Below are positions 33,069-40,563 of a DNA stretch of 64,000 bases, in pieces. Each line of letters starts with the position of its first letter. Within the stretch, counting starts at the first letter, position 1. The stretch is from an uncultured Collinsella sp. (lineage in GTDB: Bacteria > Actinomycetota > Coriobacteriia > Coriobacteriales > Coriobacteriaceae): positions 1-64,000 of the forward strand of contig UQRW01000006.1 in the NCBI GenBank assembly GCA_900543515.1. Reading direction: 5' to 3'. The translations under genes and the position numbers were made by a program. The notes beneath the pieces are model-generated. The model was not told where the DNA came from and did not search any database. It was given only the letters and a program-made list of their open reading frames with translations.

Positions 33069-33479
33069 ATGGGCCTCTTCGATACGTTCTTCTCCAGTGT
33101 CACCGGCGGCAGTCGAGAGCCTCAAAAACCATCAAACGTCGAGCTCGAGCTGCGCCGCAGGCTTACTGTGCTCGCAAGCGACGGGGCCACTCAAGACACT
33201 CCCCTGCGCTATTTCCTGCGCTGGGCGGGGCAAGTCCAGGGCGTTGGCTTTCGCTTTACCAACACCAACCTCGCGCAGGCACGCGCGCTCACCGGCTGGG
33301 TGCGTAACATGGAAGACGGCTCAGTCGAGATGGAGATACAGGGAGCTCCGGCAAATATCCTATCTCATCTCGAGGCGCTTCATGCCTCCTACGAGCGCAT
33401 GGGAACGCGTTTTCGCCTCGTAGACGCCCAGGCCCGAGCCCCACTTACCAATGAAGACGGTTTCATGCCTCGTTATTAG
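33069..33479 (+). CDS. Acylphosphatase with N-terminal extension
   Basis: Protein of 136 residues whose C-terminal 90 match acylphosphatase: phosphate loop GQVQGVGFRFTNTNLAQA with the catalytic Arg, and GWVRNMEDGSVEMEIQG with the catalytic Asn. The fold hydrolyses acyl phosphates. The first about 45 residues (MGLFDTFFSSVTGGSREPQK) are extra and rather polar, so the protein is longer than usual (about 92). It directly follows the oxidoreductase gene. Confidence 0.88.
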   Translation: MGLFDTFFSSVTGGSREPQKPSNVELELRRRLTVLASDGATQDTPLRYFLRWAGQVQGVGFRFTNTNLAQARALTGWVRNMEDGSVEMEIQGAPANILSHLEALHASYERMGTRFRLVDAQARAPLTNEDGFMPRY

Positions 33480-33540
33480 TATTGTGTGCTAAATACGGTA
33501 TCATTTACCTACGACCGTTGATAGAAAAGAGGCGAGGCGC

Positions 33541-33921
33541 ATGGCGGTGCAAAGAAGGAATACCAAGCAGCGAAAGCTGGTTCTTGACGCCGTGCGCCAA
33601 AGCTATAACCATCCCACCGCCGACGAAATCTACAACGCCGTGCGCGAACAGGATGACAAGATCAGCCGCGGCACGGTCTACCGCAACCTCAATCTCTTGG
33701 CCGACGCCGGCGAGATTCTCTCCATCAAGACGCCGGGCGGCAGCCGCTTCGATCGCACGATCGAGCCGCATGCGCATATCATCTGCACCTCATGCAGCCG
33801 CGTCATCGACGTACCGCTCCCCTTCGATGCCCAGCTCGACGCCAAAGCGTCCGAGCAAATCGGCTGGCACGTCACGTCGCACTACACCATCTTCGAGGGT
33901 CTCTGCCCCGACTGCCGGTAG
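33541..33921 (+). CDS. Fur/PerR-family metalloregulator
   Basis: Protein of 126 residues. The winged helix includes VLDAVRQSYNHPTADEIYNAV and ISRGTVYRNLNLLADAG. The dimer domain has the metal ligands FDRTIEPHAHIICTSC (HxH) and a structural zinc pair CTSC with a terminal CPDC. The small size and short linker fit PerR-like peroxide or iron sensors rather than Zur. It stands alone with GAGGCGAGG upstream. No clear PerR box is seen nearby. Confidence 0.9.
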   Translation: MAVQRRNTKQRKLVLDAVRQSYNHPTADEIYNAVREQDDKISRGTVYRNLNLLADAGEILSIKTPGGSRFDRTIEPHAHIICTSCSRVIDVPLPFDAQLDAKASEQIGWHVTSHYTIFEGLCPDCR

Positions 33922-33936
33922 ATGTTTGGGACATGC

Positions 33937-34734
33937 CTACTCGGCGAGCAGGCGACGCAGCTCTTCTTCGACCGTGCGCACGTAACGGACGTGGTCGTTG
34001 ATGCCACGCATAGAGGGATTGCAGCTCTCCATTAGATAAGGATGGCCCACTACGTTGAGCATGTCGCGGTCGTTTTCGTTATCGCCAAACGCCATCATCT
34101 CATCGGGCGAAATACCCAGGGCACGACCGTAATCGGCAAGCGCGGAGCCCTTGCCCGAACCGAAACCGATAAAGTCCGTCCATTCGGTTCCCGACGTCAT
34201 CACGTCAACACGGTCGCTAAAGCGACGCACAAAATACTCCAGGGCCGCCGGCTGATCCACCTCGGGCGTCTGGAAGGCGATCTTAATGACGTCCTCGTCG
34301 ATGTCCTCGGGGCGGTCGACCACCGCCACATCGCAGTGGACCTCATAGCGCAAATGATCGACGAACACATCGTTGCCGCTCATGGTGTAGAGGTGTCCCT
34401 CACACGAAAGGGTCACGTCGGCATGGGGATACGCAACCACGGCATTCGCGATATCCATAGCAAGACTACGCTCCATGGAGCGCTTGACGACGGCGCGACC
34501 CTCGCTCATGACCAGGGCACCGTTTTCGCATACATAGGCGAGCTCGTCTGCCACCGGCGCAAAGAGGTAACGCAAGCTCGCATATTGGCGACCGCTCGCC
34601 GGCATAAACACGATACCGCGACGATGCAGCTCATCGATGAGCTCAAAGGCCTCGGAACGCGGCTCGCGCTCCCCCGGATGCAGCAACGTGCCGTCCAAAT
34701 CGCATGCAATCAGCTTGATTCCTTCAAGACCCAT
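33937..34734 (-). CDS. Cof-type HAD-IIB phosphatase
   Basis: Protein of 265 residues. Motif I is LIACDLDGTLLHPGE, motif II FMPASGR, a C2 cap in the middle, and FGSGKGSALADYGRALGI then MMAFGDNENDRDMLNVVG form motifs III and IV. It is the same broad family as 7353-8195 but not a close duplicate. Substrate is a sugar phosphate or cofactor phosphate. Start MGLEGIK at ATG 34732-34734 follows GGGGGAAAG. Confidence 0.87.
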   Translation of the reverse strand: MGLEGIKLIACDLDGTLLHPGEREPRSEAFELIDELHRRGIVFMPASGRQYASLRYLFAPVADELAYVCENGALVMSEGRAVVKRSMERSLAMDIANAVVAYPHADVTLSCEGHLYTMSGNDVFVDHLRYEVHCDVAVVDRPEDIDEDVIKIAFQTPEVDQPAALEYFVRRFSDRVDVMTSGTEWTDFIGFGSGKGSALADYGRALGISPDEMMAFGDNENDRDMLNVVGHPYLMESCNPSMRGINDHVRYVRTVEEELRRLLAE

Positions 34735-34767
34735 ATGCTTTCCCCCACAGCATCTCATCAACAGAAA

Positions 34768-34806
34768 GACGGACTTTGAATAGTTACCTCTCAAAGTCCG
34801 TCTTAC
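34768..34806 (-). terminator. Terminator of the slyD-ureE-like pair
   Basis: A perfect 14-bp stem (AAGACGGACTTTGA with its complement) with an 11-base loop, followed leftward by TCTG. It lies between the UreE-like stop and the next leftward gene. Confidence 0.82.
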
Positions 34807-34817
34807 TCATACGCACG

Positions 34818-35396
34818 TTAACCGCGCGCCTTCTTTACGATCGTAAAGTCGGGAGCCATACTCACAACGACATCCGCCGCACTCGACGCAAAGCGCCGGT
34901 CCGAATCGAGTTCACGGGTAACCACCGAGAGCCGAACACCCTCGACACCCCGGAGCATGCGGCCCAAAACAGGCTGCACCGGCGTATACATGCGCACGGT
35001 ATGCTCGTCCGAGTCGCCCCGGAAGAGCGGCGCATGCATGTTGCCGATCTCCCAGCACGCATGCGCGAGTGCAATCGGATCCATGCGGTCGACTTCGACC
35101 AAATAAACCTCGGCGCTGCGCAGGCGCACAATAACCGCCACAGGCACCACGCCCGAACGGTCGATGGCGAGCACGTCGCCATCGGCAAGACGACCGCCGT
35201 CGGCAGTATCCAGCCGAACATCGATCGTGCGCCCCAGCTCCGTCACGCCCACAAACGCGCATACATCAGCCTGGTCCCAATCGAGCAGTAGCTCGTCAAC
35301 TTCAAAGACACCGCCCAGCTTCCGGCGAAGCAGGAGTTCATAGGACGGATCGTTGAGATTTCCCAAGCATGTCGTCGAAACCAAGCGTTCAGGCAT
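34818..35396 (-). CDS. Orphan UreE-like metallochaperone
   Basis: Protein of 192 residues with a UreE pattern. N-terminal domain VDELLLDWDQADVCAFVGVT and GGRLADGDVLAIDRSGVVPV; C-terminal domain MDPIALAHACWEIGNMHAPL, matching the UreE block ALAyhLGNrHvplq, then RMLRGVEGVRLSVV. UreE delivers nickel to urease; here no urease genes are near, and the usual His-rich tail is missing. It begins 3 bases after a SlyD-type FKBP gene with no own binding site, so translation is coupled. Nickel handling for another enzyme, for example a hydrogenase, is an inference. Confidence 0.65.
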   Translation of the reverse strand: MPERLVSTTCLGNLNDPSYELLLRRKLGGVFEVDELLLDWDQADVCAFVGVTELGRTIDVRLDTADGGRLADGDVLAIDRSGVVPVAVIVRLRSAEVYLVEVDRMDPIALAHACWEIGNMHAPLFRGDSDEHTVRMYTPVQPVLGRMLRGVEGVRLSVVTRELDSDRRFASSAADVVVSMAPDFTIVKKARG

Positions 35397-35399
35397 ACT

Positions 35400-35828
35400 C
35401 TAACCCTCGACCTCGACGAGCTCGATATCAAAGTTGAGGTCCTTGCCGGCCAGCTCGTGGTTGGCGTCGAGCGTCACAGCCTCGGGCGTCACGTCAATGA
35501 CGACGGCGGGGACGGGCATACCGCTCGGCGTGGACAGGAAGAGCTTCATGCCCTTCTCGATCTGCTCGATGTTGGGAACCTGCTCGGCCGGGAAGGTCAG
35601 AACCATCTCGGGATTGTGCTCGCCGTAGGCATCGGCAGCAGGAATGTGCACGGTCTTCTTCTCGCCCACCTGCATGTCGACAACAGCGGCGTCGAAGCCC
35701 TTGATCATCTGACCGGCACCGCAGGTGAACTCCAGCGGCTCGCCGCGATCGTAGGAGCTATCGAACTGCGTGCCGTCGTCGAGCGTGCCGCGATAATGGG
35801 TCTTGACCTTCTTGCCCTGGTTGGACAT
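35400..35828 (-). CDS. slyD: SlyD-like FKBP peptidyl-prolyl isomerase
   Basis: Protein of 142 residues with an FKBP domain interrupted by the IF (insert-in-flap) domain. KTHYRGTLDDGTQFDSSYDR and PLEFTCGAGQMIKGFDAAV come first, the IF insert follows HIPAADAYGEHNPEMVL, and TPEAVTLDANHELAGKDLNFDIEL closes the fold. SlyD combines prolyl isomerase and chaperone activity and, in enterobacteria, nickel transfer to HypB. The His/Cys tail of E. coli SlyD is missing. It is the first gene of a two-gene unit with the UreE-like protein. Start MSNQGKK (ATG 35826-35828). Confidence 0.88.
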   Translation of the reverse strand: MSNQGKKVKTHYRGTLDDGTQFDSSYDRGEPLEFTCGAGQMIKGFDAAVVDMQVGEKKTVHIPAADAYGEHNPEMVLTFPAEQVPNIEQIEKGMKLFLSTPSGMPVPAVVIDVTPEAVTLDANHELAGKDLNFDIELVEVEG

Positions 35829-35948
35829 GGTAACCTCCGTAATAAGGGCGGCGCACAACGCGGGCCGCCATGAACATATGGCGCTAACTATACCCTAGTC
35901 ATACAATTCAATGACAGTTTGCAAAGAAACGCTGCAACCGGAGGAACC

Positions 35949-36962
35949 ATGGCATATCCCGTATTTGATCTACACTGCGACACCGCCGACCGCATCGGCT
36001 GGGCCACGCTCGATCTCGACCTGCGCTTTACCGCCGGCACCGACGGTTATTTCCCCGGCGACGAAACGCATCCGCAAGATTTCGACCTCATCGAGGGCAA
36101 CGCCTGCGCCATCTCGCTCGCAAAGATCGGCAACACGCCGTGGGCACAGTGCTTCGCCACGTTTGTCCCCGACGAGATTCCCACCGCCCACGCCGCGCGC
36201 TTCCAGGCGCAAATCATGGCGCACATGAGCGGCCAGGCAATGCTCAACCACGACCGCATGGTCAACGTACGCAGCGCCGCTGACATTCGCCCTGCGCTCA
36301 AAGACGGCAAGGTCGCCTGCATCCACACCATCGAAAACGCCACGTTCTTTGCCGAGGACCCCGCGCTGATCGAGGTGCTCAAGAGCCTGGGCGTACTCAT
36401 GTCATCACTCAGCTGGAACGCGCAGGGACCGCTCGCGAGCGGGCACGATACCCACGCCGGCCTCACCGCCGCCGGCATCGAGGCACTTACGCAGATGGAG
36501 CACGCCGGCATGGTACTCGACGTCTCCCACCTCAACGATGAGTGCTTTGACGAGGTTGTCGCCCACGCCACGCGCCCCTTCGTCGCCAGCCACTCCAACT
36601 CCCGTGCGGTTTGCGGCGTCAAACGCAACCTTACCGACGACCAGTTCCGCACCATTCGCGACATGGGCGGCATCGTCGGCCTCAACTACTGCAGCGAGTT
36701 CCTATCCAACGACGTAACCGACAAGACCGCCGCAGACGTCACCTTCGACCAGCTGGCGGCACACATCGAGCACTGGCTCGACCTGGGCGGCGAGGACGTC
36801 ATCGCGCTCGGCGGCGACTGGGACGGTGCCACGGTGCCCGCTTTCCTCTCCGATGCCAGCAAGATGCCCGAGTTCCAGAACATGCTTTCCAAGCATTTTG
36901 GCAAGACCGTGATGCAAAAGCTCTGCAGCGACAACGCGCTTGACTTCTTCGAGCGTTATTAA
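35949..36962 (+). CDS. Membrane dipeptidase-type hydrolase (M19)
   Basis: Zn peptidase of 337 residues of the renal dipeptidase family. Metal sites: FDLHCDTADRIGW near the start (HxD), the bridging glutamate in ACIHTIENATFF, MVLDVSHLNDECFDEV and VASHSNSRAVCG, and the C-terminal ALGGDWDGA. It cleaves dipeptides with broad specificity; no signal peptide is visible so it is cytosolic. Start ATG 35949 follows GGAGG; an in-frame ATG at 35919 lacks a site. Confidence 0.9.
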   Translation: MAYPVFDLHCDTADRIGWATLDLDLRFTAGTDGYFPGDETHPQDFDLIEGNACAISLAKIGNTPWAQCFATFVPDEIPTAHAARFQAQIMAHMSGQAMLNHDRMVNVRSAADIRPALKDGKVACIHTIENATFFAEDPALIEVLKSLGVLMSSLSWNAQGPLASGHDTHAGLTAAGIEALTQMEHAGMVLDVSHLNDECFDEVVAHATRPFVASHSNSRAVCGVKRNLTDDQFRTIRDMGGIVGLNYCSEFLSNDVTDKTAADVTFDQLAAHIEHWLDLGGEDVIALGGDWDGATVPAFLSDASKMPEFQNMLSKHFGKTVMQKLCSDNALDFFERY

Positions 36963-37036
36963 TTTCACATCCCCCGAGCGGGCCGGCATGCCGAACGGTC
37001 GACATGCCAGCCCGTCCCCAATCTGAAGGACCGCTT

Positions 37037-37813
37037 TTGACGCAGCAGTTTACGATTTCCGTATCCCGACCGGATGGGACGCCCATCCCCGTCGTCGTTA
37101 CCAAAAAGCGCGTCAAGAACTTCAACCTACGCGTCACATCGAGCGGTGAGGTCCACGCCAGCGCACCGCTCGGCGCCACCCGCGAGCGTATCGAAGCGTT
37201 TGTGAAGCGCAACAGCGCCTGGATTATCAGCCGACTTGCCCAGCGCGAGCAACGTCAGGCGACGGCGCGAGAGCCGCTCAGCCCCTCGTCCGTCATTGCA
37301 CTTTGGGGCAAGCCCATCACGGTACAAGATGCGCTCGATCACAACTTTGCATCGCCCGCACCGCGACCCAAACAGGCCACCTTCGCAAGTTTTATGGGTA
37401 CCGATAAATCGGACGAAGGCCCACAGACCAAGCGGCACGCAATCCTCGACGGCCTAACGTCCGATGAGCTCCAAGCCCACATCGACCAGCTCTATACGTC
37501 CGAAGTCACATCGGCGCTGCGCGATATGGTGCACGCATACGAAATCGCAATGGGTGTCGCCGTTTCTCGCGTTTCCGTACGCAGCATGAAAACGCGTTGG
37601 GGCTCATGCACTCCCAAATCCGGCGCCGTTCGCATCGCACGAGAACTTGCCGCCTACCCCGTCGAATGCCTCGACATGGTTGTCGCCCACGAGCTCGTCC
37701 ACTTGCTCGAGCCAAGCCACAATCAGCGGTTTCACGCCTTGCTCGACACGTACTGCCCCAACAATAGAGCACTGTCCCAGCGGCTCAAGCAGCCACCCAT
37801 AGAGACATATTAG
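37037..37813 (+). CDS. YgjP/SprT-like metallopeptidase (M48 type)
   Basis: Protein of about 258 residues. The zinc motif is VVAHELVHLLEPSHNQRFHAL (HExxH plus a downstream His), preceded by the conserved SVRSMKTRWGSCTPKSGAVR block of the YgjP (DUF45) family. The N-terminal half is a small beta domain. A TTG start at 37037 follows GAAGGA; an in-frame ATG at 37004 is without a binding site. Function of the family is unsettled; protease or nucleotide-related roles have been suggested. Confidence 0.82.
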   Translation: MTQQFTISVSRPDGTPIPVVVTKKRVKNFNLRVTSSGEVHASAPLGATRERIEAFVKRNSAWIISRLAQREQRQATAREPLSPSSVIALWGKPITVQDALDHNFASPAPRPKQATFASFMGTDKSDEGPQTKRHAILDGLTSDELQAHIDQLYTSEVTSALRDMVHAYEIAMGVAVSRVSVRSMKTRWGSCTPKSGAVRIARELAAYPVECLDMVVAHELVHLLEPSHNQRFHALLDTYCPNNRALSQRLKQPPIETY

Positions 37814-37819
37814 AACCGG

Positions 37820-38305
37820 TTAGCGCACGCGCTCGATCTCGACACCGCAGCTTGCCAGGGGAAGACCGACGGGCGCCCAAGGCTTATCGAGCTTAACACG
37901 CACGCCAAGCAGCAAGGGGTAACGACGTAGCAGCATCTGGGCCACACCCTCGGCTGCAGCCTCGATAAGCTTAAACGTATGCTCACGCAGATAGCCATCG
38001 ACATCGTGGCACACCGAGCCGTAGTCAATCGAGGCGTCCAGGTTATCGTGCTCCCCCGCTGCACGCAGGTCGGCATAGAGCACCAGGGACACGATGAACT
38101 TCTGGCCCAGCGCGTTCTCTTCGGGATACACGCCGTGATTGGCAAAGACCTCGAGACCGTCGATAGTAATGCGATCGGCATGGCGCAGATCGTCATAGCT
38201 CACGTGGGGCACCGCCGTTGCGGTGGATATTTCGCCCCTTCCACGGCGGGCGAGCTCGGCGCCTTCGGTCTTGGTTGCATTCTCGGGCAGTTTCTTGTTG
38301 CTCAT
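37820..38305 (-). CDS. folB: Dihydroneopterin aldolase
   Basis: Protein of 161 residues that converts dihydroneopterin to hydroxymethyl-dihydropterin in folate synthesis. FolB blocks are ITIDGLEVFANHGVYPEENALGQ with the conserved tyrosine, DYGSVCHDVDGYLRE, and FKLIEAAAEGVAQ with the catalytic lysine-type position, ending PLASCGVEIER. An N-terminal extension of about 40 residues is unusual. It is the last gene of the folE-HD-folB unit. Confidence 0.9.
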   Translation of the reverse strand: MSNKKLPENATKTEGAELARRGRGEISTATAVPHVSYDDLRHADRITIDGLEVFANHGVYPEENALGQKFIVSLVLYADLRAAGEHDNLDASIDYGSVCHDVDGYLREHTFKLIEAAAEGVAQMLLRRYPLLLGVRVKLDKPWAPVGLPLASCGVEIERVR

Positions 38306-38348
38306 CGCGATCGTCTCCTTCGTTTAGAGCCCCGACCGCGCAAACTAA

Positions 38349-38930
38349 CTATACGCGAATCGACAGGTTCTTTTTATCATCGCTCCAGTTGCAAGCATTG
38401 CGCGCGGGGCATGCAAAGCAGGCGCGCGACGCTTTGTCGGCTGCATAGAGCAGACGCTCAAGCGGTTGGCTGTTCACGCGCAGCTTTCGATGGCCCAGAA
38501 TGGCCGCCTTAATGGCTGCGGCATCGGCCGGCTCAAACGCCACATCATCGGGCATGCCGCCGAGAATCGCATCAGCGACGCGTTCGCTTGCAACATCATG
38601 GGATATACCCGATTCATACTGTTCATCTTTGCCGATATCGTGAAGAAGTGCCGTGGCGTAGATGACCTCGCGGTCAAATTCGAGCTGCTCCTCGAGATTC
38701 TTGATCCACATAATGCGAGCGACATCGAGCAGATGGTCAATACCGTGGCAGCAGAAGATGCGCCCCGATTCCAACTGCGCAATGTTGCCCAGGTGCCGCC
38801 GAAACAGCCCGTTGGCACAAATGTAATCAATGCGAGGCATGGCACCAAAGGGGGCCAGGCCCGAAGCCATGAAGCCGCGACGCGACGTCCCCTCATCGGT
38901 CTTCGATGTAAAGTCGTTGACGACCCTCAT
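38349..38930 (-). CDS. HD-domain phosphohydrolase with cysteine cluster, in folate operon
   Basis: Protein of 193 residues. HD motif residues: CCHGIDHLLDVARI, then ATALLHDIGKDEQYE (HD pair), the later IKAAILGHRKL and LLYAADKASRACFACPARNAC. The terminal CFACPARNAC with nearby tryptophan suggests a zinc or iron-sulfur site, unusual for HD proteins. It starts at ATG 38928-38930, overlapping the end of folE by reading through TTAGCATG. Its place between folE and folB suggests action on a pterin or dihydroneopterin triphosphate intermediate, a step otherwise lacking a gene here; this is an inference. Confidence 0.75.
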   Translation of the reverse strand: MRVVNDFTSKTDEGTSRRGFMASGLAPFGAMPRIDYICANGLFRRHLGNIAQLESGRIFCCHGIDHLLDVARIMWIKNLEEQLEFDREVIYATALLHDIGKDEQYESGISHDVASERVADAILGGMPDDVAFEPADAAAIKAAILGHRKLRVNSQPLERLLYAADKASRACFACPARNACNWSDDKKNLSIRV

Positions 38931-38931
38931 G

Positions 38932-39489
38932 CTAACGGCCCAGCATCCTAAAGAACCGCTCCTCGAGCGCGGGATCGGTCTCAAAGACGCCGCGGCGAGC
39001 GAGCGTCACGGTCTTGGTGCCGGGCTTCTGCACGCCGCGCATGGTCATGCACATATGCTCAGCCTCCATGAGCACAATCGCTCCCTGGGGAGCGAGATAA
39101 TCCATGAGAGCGTCGGCAACCTGCGCACACAGCTGCTCCTGCAGCTGCAGACGACGGGCATAAACCTCAACCGTGCGGGCGAGCTTGGAAAGCCCAGCCA
39201 CCCGACCGTTAGGGATATAACCAATGGCGGCCTTGCCATAAAACGGCAACAGATGATGTTCACACAGCGAGTAGAACGTGATGTCGCGCTCGATAACCAA
39301 ATCGTTCGAAGCGACGGCAAAGGTTTTGGACAGGTGTTCCTCAGCACTCTGGTCCATACCGCCGGCGATCTCACCATACATACGGGCAACGCGCGCCGGG
39401 GTCTCCAGCAGGCCCTCACGAGTTGGGTCCTCGCCTATGCCCTCAAGCAACAGCTTAATGGCGGCCTCGACTTTTTCCTGATCGACCAT
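38932..39489 (-). CDS. folE: GTP cyclohydrolase I
   Basis: Protein of 185 residues making dihydroneopterin triphosphate from GTP. Zn ligands and active-site blocks are [19 protein letters not shown] (Cys and His), [20 protein letters not shown] and [17 protein letters not shown] (Cys). Length is standard for FolE. GAGGCCCAG precedes ATG 39487-39489. First gene of the folate unit. Confidence 0.95.
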   Translation of the reverse strand: MVDQEKVEAAIKLLLEGIGEDPTREGLLETPARVARMYGEIAGGMDQSAEEHLSKTFAVASNDLVIERDITFYSLCEHHLLPFYGKAAIGYIPNGRVAGLSKLARTVEVYARRLQLQEQLCAQVADALMDYLAPQGAIVLMEAEHMCMTMRGVQKPGTKTVTLARRGVFETDPALEERFFRMLGR

Positions 39490-39555
39490 CTGGGCCTCAC
39501 TTTTCCGATTTCACGTTCGCGCTATGTTACCACGCCCTTTGGCATCGACCACAAG

Positions 39556-40137
39556 CTACATAGTATGGGTCGAATAGACCGGATCATCACGCCAAAGTTC
39601 AACCGCATCACAAAGCGCAACGCCCTCGCGCTCGGCACGGTCGCGCGTAGCGTTCATATCGATCACACGCTGGTTGCTCGAGCCCCTAAAGCGCAATGAG
39701 ATATCGTACAGATCCTGAACAAACGGGCCATCCACCAACATATCGAGGCAGGCAAGGATACGGTCCGTGACCTCGGTATGGTGACGACCACCCGGCATAA
39801 GCTCCTCGAGCACGTCGCCGGTAAAACACCAAATGGTCTTTCCTGACCCCGCGGGATAGGCCGCACGCACGCGTTCGATAAAGTCAACAAGCCCCACCTG
39901 ATTCTCGGGCTCCATAGGCTCGCCGCCCAGAATCGTCAGGCCGTCAATAAAGGGATGATCGAGGCTCTCGATAATCTTGTCCTCGACGGCACGATCGAAC
40001 GGCTCGCCCGCAGCAAAGTCCCACGCGACAGAGTTAAAGCAGTTCTTGCACCCACGACGGCACCCACTCACAAACAGAGAAGTACGAACGCCTTCCCCAT
40101 CAGCAATGTCGAAATACTTAATGTTCGCGTAGTTCAT
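39556..40137 (-). CDS. nrdG: Anaerobic ribonucleotide reductase activating protein
   Basis: Radical SAM enzyme of 193 residues that installs the glycyl radical in NrdD. Its cluster motif is SGCRRGCKNCFN (CxxxCxxC) and the SAM-binding glycine motif LTILGGEPMEPENQ. Start MNYANIKYFDIADGEGVRTS at ATG 40135-40137 with GGGAG upstream. It follows nrdD on the same strand but is separated by about 430 bases holding two large hairpins, so partial readthrough or its own promoter is likely. Confidence 0.93.
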   Translation of the reverse strand: MNYANIKYFDIADGEGVRTSLFVSGCRRGCKNCFNSVAWDFAAGEPFDRAVEDKIIESLDHPFIDGLTILGGEPMEPENQVGLVDFIERVRAAYPAGSGKTIWCFTGDVLEELMPGGRHHTEVTDRILACLDMLVDGPFVQDLYDISLRFRGSSNQRVIDMNATRDRAEREGVALCDAVELWRDDPVYSTHTM

Positions 40138-40152
40138 AGGTAACTCTCCCGG

Positions 40153-40236
40153 GAGGCCGGGACATATCATCCCGTCCTCAAACATTCTCGGCCTTCGGCC
40201 TGCGAAACTGCGGGCGGGACGATATGTCCCGGCCTC
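40153..40236. repeat. Inverted repeat upstream of nrdG
   Basis: Arms 40153-40177 and 40212-40236 (core GAGGCCGGGACATATC) match at 23 of 25 positions with a 34-base loop that itself contains GGCCTTCGGCC. It lies 16 bases upstream of nrdG start, covering its leader. Confidence 0.65.
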
Positions 40237-40414
40237 ATGCAAAGGGTAACTCAATGAACGAAGCGAACATCGAGTATAGGGTTCGAGGTCCAATAAAAAC
40301 TTTGTTGCAGCTCAACCGCCATCGCAAGTAAATCGCAGCTGCAGCTCAAATTATTTCCGCTAAGAACTTCGAGGAGTGAGCAGGCCTCATGCTGCATCTC
40401 AGCTACGTCAACTT

Positions 40415-40552
40415 GGCCGCCCCGTAGCGAGGCCCCGGACCTTTGCTCGATATGAGTTCCGCACGAACAGGAGGCGCCAGTGGCGCCTCCGTCGTGAGCC
40501 AGGACTGTCCGAAATAGCGAGTAAAGGTCCGGGGCCTCGCTACGGGGCGGCC
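40415..40552. repeat. 138-bp cruciform element downstream of nrdD
   Basis: 35-base inverted arms (40415-40449 and 40518-40552) differ at one base. Inside is a second hairpin, GGAGGCGCC-AGT-GGCGCCTCC (40470-40490). The element starts 12 bases after the nrdD stop on the leftward transcript. It has the form of a miniature element, and it could also act as terminator or stabiliser. Confidence 0.7.
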
Positions 40553-40563
40553 TGGGATGGTTA

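Noticed and set aside
34818..35396. True urease accessory operon
   Set aside because: Only a UreE-like protein is present; no ureABC, ureF, ureG or ureD genes occur in the window.
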